Shown here piece by piece: positions 23,555 to 35,500 of a stretch of 64,000 bases of DNA. The DNA lies in the NCBI GenBank assembly GCA_024734495.1, contig JALMQS010000153.1, positions 8,395,294-8,459,293 of the forward strand. Direction: 5' to 3'. The notes under the pieces were generated by a model. It was not told the origin of the DNA and searched no databases. It worked only from the letters and a program-made list of their open reading frames with translations. Made by a program: the position numbers and the translations under genes. How positions within the stretch are numbered: the stretch's first letter is position 1; the number at the start of each line of letters is the position of its first letter. The stretch is from Forficula auricularia (Eukaryota; Arthropoda; Insecta; Dermaptera; Forficulidae).

Positions 23555-26500
23555 CTAAAAGTAAAAAACCATTAATAGAGGCAATTTTTTTTAAAGATAA
23601 TTTCTCAATCTCAATTTTAATACCTTTTCGATTACTTTGCCCATCTCCTCCATTTGTTTTTCATGCGTAATTTTAAGTCGGTCTTTTTCTTTTCTCTGTT
23701 TACTTACTGCAAAACGATGTTCATCTGTAAATTTCTTCGTATTATTTTGCTTTTTCTCACGAAGCCTTCTATCCTTTTCTCCTTTTGTCCTAAGTGTCTT
23801 GTCATTAGCAACTTCTTTCATAGTTTCAACGGAAGCCTTTGCTTGCCTTGTGTTTAATTCTTTCTCTAAAACAAAAAAAAAATTATAGATAATAGTCCAG
23901 GCAAATTACTTGAAAAAATGGCATAAACAGGAAAAAATTCCAGGTAAAGATTTTATTGCTGGAATACGTTTATTGGTACTCCAATATTACTACCCTAAGT
24001 TTTCCCCCAAATCTGTGTACTGGAAATTTTTCTACGTGCCTCAAAATGAAAAAATTTCGAAGTTTTTTCAGTTTTTCTTGAATAACTCAAAAACTGCTTA
24101 TCAAATCAAAAAGATATCCATTAGATAAATTAAACCTCTTTTAAATTACACTTAAAATGATAACAATTTCATCTATTTGGGTTAAACCGAACCGGACTAG
24201 CGCCTGTCAAATACCAGCCCCCGGGATCACTTTTGAATATCCCTAAAACTCGTACTTTTTTCGACTTTTCCCCATTTTGACCCATGAAGGAGCACGTTTT
24301 CGACAAAGACCACTCTATACATTTTTAAACTAGATTAAATTTGCTACAATTTAAACAAAGTTTCATCTTAATTGGATAATGGCAACATGAGGTTAGTTTT
24401 GAAAAAAAAATACAATTTTTACGAAAAATCGCAGTTTTTCTTCATAGAATGAAAATCACTCATTCTAGAAACGATTATCTCATTCTCTAGTAAATTTTGT
24501 TGATCTATAAATCTAAGAGTTTTATCAAAAAAAGTGTCCAAGTAAACGTTCAAGTCAACAAAATTTACTAGAGAATGAGATAGGAATCAAGTTTCTAGAT
24601 CATCGTTTTCAGTTTATGAAGGAAAAACTGCGATTTTTGCAAAAATTGCATTTTTTTCAAAACTTCAACCTCATGTTACCATTATCCAATTAGAATGAAA
24701 CTTTATTTAAATTGTAGAAAATGTAATCTAGTTTAAAAATGTATAGAATTGTCTTTGTCGCGGTCTAGTGATTCTAAATTTAAACATATAGCCATGCCAT
24801 ATAATTTAAATAGTACAGGTCGTTGAGTGTTTCGAATTTTGAAGAGATACAAAATTCGAATGGCAATTGATCGAAACACTCAAGGACCTTTCCTAATTTA
24901 ATATGAAAGATTTCAATGCGCCCGATGGCTATATGATTTAAATTTGAGAATCACTAGATAGCGAAATTTTACAAATTAAGATAACAATCTTTGAGTAAAA
25001 TATTTAACGCGTTTACATATGTCAGAGAGGTTCGCATCCCGCAGGTGAGCCAGATGGCCCGGATTGCTGTTACTGGCACTCAGGTTCGATTCCCGAGGGG
25101 TGAAAAACAACCCCTCTGACATATAATTAAAAATATTCCATTCCATCGGATTTAATAGATGACACCATCTTATGATTTTCTAAGAAAATTTGAATCTATT
25201 ACCATCGGCAAATTGAAATCTTTTGTCTTAAATTTTATTTACCTATCTATAAAATATTTTTTCTTGATATGAAAGGAGTTAAACCAAAAAAAATTATCAT
25301 AAAATATATTTATGAGATTTTCGATGAATTAATATTAAAGATTAATAAAAACTTATTACTTACCTCTCATGCTTGGCGTCCAATTGCTTCATTTGAGCTG
25401 CCTGTGCACTTTCCATAAGCTTGGAAAGGAATTCCTTTTGGTCAGACAGTTGCTGTTTATGCATTTCCCATTCTTCTTTTCTATGCCTTGTAACCATTTC
25501 ACTCCATTGCAATGTTTGTTCAGTTACTAATTTACGTACTGCTGGATCGTTTGTAATTTCACCTTTACTAAAATTATATAATAGTATTTTTTAACAAAAA
25601 AATATCAACAATTTATCTAATTTGGACATCTTATGGCTTAATTACACCCCCCCCCCCCCCCCCGGGTAATTTATGAATTAGAGAAGTTATTTAAGGCTTT
25701 ATAGTCCAGGGAATTACGTGAAAAAATGGCATAAAGAGGAAATAATTCCCGGTAAAGATTTTATTGCTGGAATACCTTTATTGGTACTCCAATATTACTA
25801 CCCTAAGTTTTCCCCCAAATCTGTGTTGTGGAAATTTTTCTACGCGCCTCAAAATGAGAAAATTTCGGAGTTTTTTCAGTTTTTCTTGAATAACTCTAAA
25901 ACGGCTTATCAAATCAAAAAGATATTCATTAGATAAATTAAAGCTCTTTAAATTACGCGTAAAATGATAACAATTTCATCTATTTAGGTTAAGTAGAACC
26001 GGTACTAGCGCCTGTCAAAAAACAGCCTCCGGGATCACTTTTGAATATCCCTAAAACTCGTACTTTTTTCGATTTTTCTCCATTTTGACCATGAAGGAGC
26101 ACGTTTTCGACAAAGACTACTCTATACATTTTTAAACTAGATTAAATTTGCTACAATTTAAACAAAGTTTCATCTTAGTTGGATAATGGTAACCCATGCC
26201 GCAATTGAAGTTTGCAAAAAATTGCAGTTTTTCCTTCATAAAATGAAAACCACTTATCCTAGAAACTTGATTCTTCTCATTTCTAGAAAATTTTATTGAC
26301 TTGAACGTTTACTTGGACCACTTTTTTGATAAAATGTCTTAGATTTATAGATATCCAGCATTTTCCATGACATGTTTGAGAATTCGGATCATATATTGTC
26401 ATGGAAAATGCCTGATATCTACAAATCTAAGAGTTTTATCAAAAAAGAAGGTCCAAGTAAACGTTCAAGGCAATAAAATTTACTAGAGAATGAGACAGGA

Positions 26501-29500
26501 ATCAAGTTTCTACGATGAGTGGTTTTTATTTTATGAAGAAAAAAACTATGATTTTTTGCAAAAAATTGAATTTTTCAACCTCATTGCGGCACGGGTTACC
26601 ATTATCCAATTAAGATGAAACTTTGTTTAAATTGTAGGAAAATTTAATCTAGTTTAAAAATGTATATAGTCGTCTTTGTCCAAAACCTGCTCCTTCATGG
26701 TCAAAATGGGGAAAAATCGAAAAAAGTACAAGTTTTAGGGATATTCAAAAGTGATCCTGGGGACTGTTTTTTGACAGGCGCTAGTACCGGTCCTACTAAA
26801 TCTAAATAGATGAAATTCTTATCATTTTACGTGTTATTTAAAGGGCTTTAATTTATCTAATAGATGTATGTTTGATTTGATAAGCCGTTTTATAGTTATT
26901 CAAGAAAAACTGAAAAAACTCTGAAATTTTCTCATTTTGAGGCGCATAGAAAAATTTCCACAACACAGATTTGGGGGAAAACTTAGGGTAGTAATATTGG
27001 AGTACCAATAAAGGTATTCGAGTAATAAAATCTTTAGCGGGATTTATTTCCGTTTTATGTCATTTTTTCACGTAATTTGCCTGGACTATTAGTTTTATAT
27101 TTATATTTTAAAATTTAAAAAGTTTTTCAAAATTTTCTTTACTTTATTTAAAATGTTTCACTAAGAACTCACACCATTCTCCCTTAACAAAGTTAATATC
27201 AGTTTATTTTTTTTATTTTATTTATTAAAAAATAAATATTTCTTATTTTTCCCCTTGATAAGTTTTTCAATGGCAACACATTGTTGTTTTTGAATAACCA
27301 TCTTCTCTTTAAGTTGTCGTTTTTTAAATGATTCAATTTCCTTCTGTTGTTTCCGTAATGTTTTTAGAAATGCTTTCTCCGTTTTTAATGAATCCATTGT
27401 GATCGGTTCAAATTTGAGATCTTCCGCTTTTTTCTCCTCTGCTTTAATCGGCTGCGGTTTCTTCACATTTGCATTGGAATCTGTTTTTTTAGATTCCGTT
27501 CCAATCAGATCTTTTGTTGCAATATCACTCTCTTCAATGCCCATCGCTTTCATCTGTTCAGCACGTTTTTCTTGAGCGGATAGAAAAGCTCGAGGATCAG
27601 TTAGCGCTGCCATGAAATCTTAAACAAAAAAATTTCCATTATTATTTTAAAACTGATTATTAATTAAAGATAAGAGTAAATAAATATTATATTTAATATT
27701 GATTTACTATGAGTTAAGGATACTAGGTCACTTATTTCACATTAAAATTAAAAAATTAAAAGATATAAATTTTTTTCTTTTTCAATATATATATATTTCG
27801 GGCTATCAACCCATCTTCAGGAAGTACAGAAAGTAACTAATTCAACTTATTGAATAACAGGTTATATATATGTTTATTGAACAGAGGGAAAGAATTTTTA
27901 AATTATTTTAAAAGGACACTTTCTCTTAAGCTATTGTTAAGTGAGAATATAAGGTTGGCGTTTGTTGACATAGGTATGTTTAGATAAAAGAAAAGTTAGT
28001 AAGTTCATTGACTTGTGTCTCTAGGTTGGGAATAAATTTTTGGCTTAGATATTAATAGGTCAATTATTATATTTTGTTTTACATCCAGTTGATTATTGAT
28101 AATATTTTCATCGTTCGACAAGGCATATTTTATTTCCGTGGATTCAAGAAGATCCAATCTTAATCCTTTTCTTTCGAAATGAATAGGGGTGGGATTAGTA
28201 GGTGAAGGTAAGTGATCTAAAGAATATAGATGATTAGCAAATGCGGAAGTGGAATCTGGATTTATGGGCTGGTTTCTTATTAATTGTCTGTGTGAAGCTA
28301 AATGTTCTTTATGCCGTTTTTTGAAAGATCGTCCAGTTTGCCCAATATAAATTGCCTCGCAATCGTTGCAATTTAATTTGTATACACCAGATATATTTAT
28401 TTTATCATTTTATTTTTTCTACAGAAGAATTCTAATAAAAATCTCTACTAATTACTGATTATTAATTTCTAAGATGTTTTTAATATAATATTGGAATATT
28501 TGTAATACAGGGTGTTTCTATTAACAGTCAGGGCCGGATTTAAGAGTATGCCACCTATAGGCTAAAGTCCATTTGCCGCCCCCTCTATAGTTCATATTTG
28601 CTTAATAAATTTGTTTTATACAACAAGAGGATAGAGTTCATTAGTGTTTTCATCTTTTTTAAACATAAAGTTCATTTAGTTTAGATAAAGCTACAAAATC
28701 TAATGATTTATATAATAAATTATATAATAAAATTAGTTATCTATTTGTTTTTACTTTACCATACAGGGTATAGTCAAGTGTTGTAATCGTGCTTGAAAAA
28801 AGTTGGTTTTTTACTTCTTTTTTTCAAAATATCTCAAAAACGGCTGAAACTATTTTTTTTTTTTTAAGGAATTTGGTGTTAATTACTTGAGTGAAACATT
28901 TTTAAAATTATTGGATAAAAATACTTGGTAGGTTTCACATTAAGAATAATAATGTTAGTTATTGGATAAAAATACATGGTAGGTTTCACATTAAGAATAA
29001 TAATGTGGAAACCTACCAAATATTTTTATCAATAATTTTTGAAACTATTTTGATTAAAAAAATTGAGCTAAACCATGGCATTTCGCTCTACAAAAAAGCC
29101 CTAATAAGTGAATATCGAAAAAATTATATTTTTCGAGATAATAATTGTTTTGTCAAAAATGTCTGTTAGTTAGTTGTCTGTCTGTTCAGTCTTGTGCGTT
29201 ACCAAATTTTTGTGGACGAGCTAGCTCAAAAACTAGTGTGAATATCGAAACCAAATTTCACACGTAGTTTTTGGTCCATTGAGATTAAGAGCTGATTAGA
29301 TTTTGGATTGCATATCGACCTAAAATTAAGGGGGGGGGGGTGGAGGGGGGTTAAAAATTAAAAATCTAGGCCGTTTGAGCAAACTCAAACAAATTTTGTA
29401 TACATAATCAGTGGACCCCCAGAAGTATAAAAATCCAAAAACTAATCGCCCAAAATGAGGGGGGGGGGGGGTGTAGGGTCAAAAAATGAAAATCTTGGCC

Positions 29501-32500
29501 ATTTACTAAACTCAACCAAATTTTGAATACATAATCAGTGGGACATCAGAGGTATAAAAATGCAAAAACTAACCTCCCCCTACATGATTACAAATACTTT
29601 TAGGGGCCAGGTTGTATGGTAAAGTCAAGTGGATGGCCACATCAGAACACGTCAGCTTATTTTAGATTGCACTACAAGAAAGTTATAATACAAGATTACG
29701 TGCTGTGAATTTGTATTATGTTATAGTTTTAGAAAGTAAGCTATGTAGAAAGACAATCTCTACTAATTATGTAGAAGGACTAAAACATATTTTTAAGTAA
29801 CATGTAAATGCGTACGAAAAATATTATTAACGTCTGAAATGCTTCATTTTAACTTTTGAATAAATTGCCAAACTGTCACTCTAGGCTGCAGCCTACTTAG
29901 CCTATTTAGAAATATGGCCCTATTAACAGTTTCAGTTAAAAAAATGCACAGACAAATATTTTTCAAATCTTTAATCTAATATTTCAATGTTCGCATCCAT
30001 AATCACAAATCTTTAAACGGATCGTAAGAAGTTGGACAAGAATTTAAATCAAACGCAAAGTTTCTTAATTAAATGGACCAAAAGTTTCGTCACTGATTAG
30101 CCACTTCCTCAGTGGTTGAAATAGTGAAAACAAGACAATTAGACACCTTTTATTAATCATTTAATTAAAAAGTTTTTGACTTTTAAGGAGTTAGGCGTTG
30201 GTTCTAGGTGAAACATTTTAATATAATAATAAAACTTGAGCAAGATGCGAGGTAGGTTTCACAAAAAAAGAAAAGTTTTTATTTTGCCGAGAGTAGCCGA
30301 GTTGTTGATTCATAAATGTAATCAATAATTTCTTATGTTAATTCTACATATTTAGAAAATTATTTTATTATTTTTTTAAAAGAAAAAATGAATTGAGCAT
30401 CCGACGGGATTCGAACCCGTCTCTCTCTCCTTTAGCAGAAGAGCGACTTTACCAACTAGGCGACGGATGATGCCGCCAGGAAAAACTCTTTAGATTGAAT
30501 GTCATTTTTCCTTTTCGCGGCTTATTCTATTTAAAGTATAGTTACTTATGTTTTAGACAAATTAACTTTTAAACGTTAGTATTAATTAACAGGAATAGCA
30601 GGGAATTGGACAAAAATAAAAAACAGAGTTTTTATTGAATGGGCCAGACGTTTCGTCGATTAATTTCGACTTCCTCAGTGGCTCATTCTATCACTCTTTG
30701 TCAAAAGACAATTCCACTACGCGACGGAACATCCTTTAATCCTTTTTTTTTTTTTTTTTTTTTTTTGAATTTAAAATCTCTTTCTTTGTCTGTTTAAAGA
30801 GTAGAAACATATTTTTTTTGTGATAAATTTTGATTAAAGGTTTTTAATTTTTTGATTGTTCAAGTGTGTAAAAGTTCAAGATTCTTGAGCAATTGGGGCA
30901 TGATCCAACAATGTATTATAGTTTAAATAAAAAGGATTAAAGGATGTTTCGTCGCGTAGTGGAATTGTCCTTTGACAAAGAGTGATAGAATGAGCCACTG
31001 AGGAAGTCGAAATTAATCGACGAAACGTCTGGCCCATTCAATAAAAACTCTGTTTTTTATTTTTGTCCAATTCCCTGCTATTCCTGTTAATTAATGCTTA
31101 TTATGGATACGAGTGATCTACCGTTAGTATTAATTTTTTCTTAAAGGAATTTGAGCAGCGAAAGTTTTTAAAAAATATTTGTCTTGGCATTTTTTTTAAC
31201 GGATGAAACTGTTAATAGAACTCTGAAACACCCTGTATTATAAAATTAATCAATTTAATTACCTTCAAAACCGTCAGGTACATAAATTTTAAGTTCAATG
31301 TTGCAGAACAGCATTGGCAAAGACATGGGGAAATTGGCTTCGGTTCTTAATGAAATGTGCCGGTATCCTGCTTGAAGACCATCCAATGGTAAGATTCTTT
31401 GTCCTAATAGTTTATTATTTTCATCATAAACACCAAAACGCAGAACAGCCAGATCAGGTAATACCACCTAAAAATGAAAGAAATATAGTTATTTGATGAA
31501 CATTTGATAACATTATTTTTCAAATAACATTTATTACCTTTCTAAATAAGAATGGCTCTTCATTATAAATCGGATTCAGTCCATTAAGGGGGACAAGTCT
31601 TGTTCGAAATTCTCTTCGAATTGTATCAGTGGGAAGACCGTACATATCGACTTCGACATAAGTGCCGACCCTCTTATCGGATAAAAATTGACCAGCTATT
31701 ACCTAGAAATACACAAATTAATAAAAAAAAATTATTATTATGGCACATCGTTGGCGAAACTTACATTATTAAAAATAAATTGATATTATCAAGTTTGATT
31801 GAAGTAATTTTTGGAGACGGACTGATAAGTGAATTGAGTGGATATTAATGAGGCAGTCCAAAATTCAACAAAAGAAGATAATTTAATCTATCTTTTTATT
31901 CATAAACCGACGTTTCCTTCACTGACCTTACAAAACCCTGAAGAAATAGGGAATATGCCTTCGAAACGTCGACTTAAAATTATCTTATTTTTTTTTTGAT
32001 TTTTGGACTGCCTCATCAATATCCACTCAATTGTCAGGTATAATTTATTGATTACCCCCACCTATATCATAAAGAATTTTTCCACTCAAAGTTCTAACTA
32101 TACCGGGTGAGTTTTTTATCTTGAGACAGTCTTATAACTCAAAAACAGTGCATTATATGAAAAAAAGTTTCAAATAAAAGTTTGTTTATATCAAGGGGGA
32201 AACTAAACTACACTATTGTTTGTCGACCTAGAACAAGCTTTCAAGGGTATTTTAAGGTCAAGTTCTGTTTTTTAAATAGAACTCTATATTTTTCTTTACG
32301 TCTACTTATTCTACTTAAAAAACTGAACAACTTTTATTAGAACTATTTTTTTATACGACATCAATTAAACAAAATATTAAATCAATTAGATCTCCAAAAA
32401 AAATCTTAATAATTATTTTTAACAATTATTTAACTTAATTATCAAATAATAATGATTAAATTAATTATAAATAATTATTAAATCAAAAAGTCACAACAAT

Positions 32501-35500
32501 GAAAATAAGTGTTTATAATGATCTTAAAACTTCATTATACACAGATTTAAGAGATTATTTTCTACTTAATAGAACTATTTAAAATTCTTGAGTTTAAAAA
32601 AGTTTTTTTCTCGTGTCAATCCAGTAGATAGTTAAATATTGTGTTACCATAATATAAATGGAGCATTTTTTGTTGAAGACAGAATTGAAATGGTCTTAAT
32701 TTATGGTGAATGTGGAAGAAGTGTTATGGGGGCTACTATTGAAATGGATGCCGAGCGTTTTCCTGATAGGAATACACCCTCACAAGCTTCATTTTATCGT
32801 GTTGTAAATCTGTTTAAAAAAAGGAAATGTAAAGGCTCCAAGAAACTGAAACAGGCCGAAATAAGGAAATTGGAACTGGAATTCATCCAGAAGACTTGCA
32901 ATACACTCTGGAATGTCATAGAACAGTGGCGCAAAATGATTAAATTATTAATTATTATTAAATTATTTATTTAAAAATTAAATATTTGATCATTATTATT
33001 TGATAATTAAGTTGAATAATTGTTAAAAATCATTATTAGGATTTTTTTGGAGATCTAATTGATTTAATATTTTGTTTAATTGATGTCGTATAAAAAAATA
33101 GTTCTAATAAAAGTTGTTCAGTTTTTTAAGTAGAATAAGTAGAAGAAAAGAAAAATATAGGGTTCTATTTAAAAAACAGAACTTGACCTTAAAATACCCT
33201 TGAAAGCTTGTTGTAGGTCAACAAACAATAGCGTAGTTTACTTTCCCCCTTGATATAAATAAACTTTTATTTGAAACTTTTTTCATATAATGCACTGTTT
33301 TTGAGTTATAAAACTGTCTCAAGATAAAATACTCACCCGGTATCGACATTTTATTAAATTATTATTTTAAAACATACTGCGGAGTCTAGAATCCAGGGGG
33401 CGCAGCAAGATGCCCGACGAAGACGGGCTTCGCAGCTGGTATTTTATATTCTGATTATTTCAAAAAACCCGTAAAAACGCCTTTCTTCGTACCTGAACAG
33501 TGCATTGAGCAGCAATGACTCCGTCCACTGGAGATTCTGCAAATGGATCGAATGACCTATCAGCTCGCCGCATGAAATCTGGTTTCAATAGATATCCACA
33601 GTTTCCATTATATTCGAATTTTCCTTGATTTAATTGCATTGGCAAATCGGATGTTTGAAAGTTCAGTGAAACCATCTGACATCCCGCATTCCAAAATACC
33701 TAAAATAAAAATTGTTATTTATTTTTAAATGTTTTCATCTTAAGGAAAATTTATTGAAATTAAGCCCAAACCTGAGGCATGTAATTAGAGGAATCGGCTC
33801 GAGTTCCTCTAGGATAAATTCGACTCATCTGTCTTTTGTTATAATTCACAAATTCTATAGCTTGTGACCTGAGATAACCAAGTCCAGCAGTCTCGGCGAA
33901 GGATGACATATTATGGTGGATGTTCTTTTCTGAAATATAAATCATTTATAAAAATAGAATAAGGGCTCTAGAAAAATTCTAGAGAGCTTGTGTAATTTAT
34001 ATTTATTCCGTATATCACATTTTTTTTTTTTACAAAACCCCTTGATAGCCCTGTAAATAGGGGTTTCAGCTTACATTAATTTGTGGGAAAATAATTTTTT
34101 TTTTTAAGATCGTTTGGTATGGTTTGGGTATGACAAATCTAAGTTTACGACCTCGAAAGTATGGGGGACAACTTTTGGAGGCCGAAAAACCTGAAATTTT
34201 CGGACTTTTTCCAGTTTTTCGGTTATAACACGAAAACAGTTCATATTTTGTAAATAACTGTTCTATAGTAAATTCAAGAGGACAAAATTCCGCGTCGATT
34301 AAAAAAAAATAGAAAATTGGTCCAGTAGTTCGATTTTTAATGAGGATCCAAAAAACAGCTCCCGGGATCACTTCCCAAAAACTCGCAGTTTTTCGATTTT
34401 TCCCATTTTGACCATGAAGGAACATTTTTTCGACAAAGACCACACTACACATTTTTAAAATAGTTTAAATTTGCTACAATTGAAACAAACTTGCATCTTA
34501 ATTGGATAATAGTAACCCGTGTCGCAATGAGGATGATTTTTTGAAAAAATGCAATTTTTTGCAAAAAATCTCAGTTTTTCCTTCATAAAAAGAATCCACT
34601 CATCCTAGAAACTTGATTTCTATCTTATTGTCTAGGAAATTTTGTTCACTTGAACGTTTACTTGGACCACTTTTTTGTTACAACTCTTAGATTTATAGAT
34701 ATCCAGAATTTTCCATGACAGGAAATGATCCATTTTTCAAAAAATCGCAGCTTTTCCTTAATAAAATGAAAACCTCATCCTAGAAACTCTTGATTTCTAT
34801 CTCATTCTCTAGGAAATTTTATTTCCTTGAACGTTTACTTGGACTGCTTTTTTGTTAAAACTCTTAGATTTATAGATATCCACCATTTTCCGGACAGGAT
34901 AATATCAGAATCCTTAAAAGCGCCATGGAAAATGGTGGATATCTATAAATCTAAGAGTTTTAACAAAAAAGTGGTCCAACATGCTTTCAAGTCAACAAAA
35001 TTCCCTACAGTATGAGACAGGAATCAAGTTTCTACGATGATTTGTTTTCATTTTATGAAGTAAAAAATGCGATTTTTTGTAAAAAATTGGAGTTTTTCAA
35101 AACTTCAACCTCATTGCGGCACGGATTATCATTTATTCAATTAAAATGAAACTTTGTTTCAATTGTAGAAAATTTAATCTAGTTTAAAGATGTATAGAGT
35201 GGGCTTTGTCGAAACGTGCTCCTTCATGGTCAAAATGGGAAAATATCGAAAAAAGTGCTAGTTTTTGGGTGATCCGGGGTGGCTGCCGAAGTCGAAAACT
35301 TGGATTTTGCGCTTGAGCCCGAACGGTTGGTCGGAGAAAAAACCTAAATAATAAAACATGTAGAAAATTTTATGAACTTTTATTTTGAATCGGAAGGTTA
35401 TTTACGAAAAGTTGATAGTTTTTTCGAGTTATAAGCGAAAAACCGCCAACCTTTTTTTGCATTTTTTACAATGTTGCGTCACGAAATTTTGGTGGGGAAA

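Larger units (their letters stand above)
27780..28440 (-). mobile_element. Penelope-like retroelement 3' part
   Basis: Contains an intact GIY-YIG endonuclease C-terminus and a hammerhead-like motif. The reverse transcriptase is absent, so the copy is truncated. It sits in a norpA intron, immediately beside the 28508-31235 element. Confidence 0.75.
30588..31121. mobile_element. Inverted dimer of a Penelope-like tail, 14-bp target repeat
   Basis: Arms 30588-30755 and 30915-31094 are near-perfect inverted copies, each with a full hammerhead-like motif. CGTTAGTATTAATT occurs at 30574-30587 and 31122-31135, flanking the palindrome plus a 27-bp tail ending TTATGGATACGAGTGATCTA. The ATGGATACGA phrase recurs at other copies. 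The centre contains T- and A-rich tracts and no protein. Confidence 0.68.
28508..31235. mobile_element. 2.7-kb CAGGGTG-end element hosting several insertions
   Basis: CAGGGTGTTTCTATTAACAG at 28508 is inverted at 31205-31235 (ending ACACCCTG), TA on both sides. The right end continues with the inverse of GTTTCAGTTAAAAAAATGC, a sequence that on the left is found only after a hAT insertion (29930 onward). This proves the order: the CAGGGTG element came first, then hAT 28529-29922. A tRNA-like sequence and a palindromic dimer lie further in. Confidence 0.8.

Noticed and set aside
23910..25936. Two 72-codon open frames with near-identical protein (23910-24128, 25718-25936)
   Set aside because: They are the same part of two copies of the AGTCCAG-end element; the similarity reflects repeat copies, not a protein family.
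32098..33345. LTR retrotransposon from long matching ends
   Set aside because: The ends are inverted, not direct, and the coding remnant is a transposase. No direct LTR pair was found anywhere in the window.
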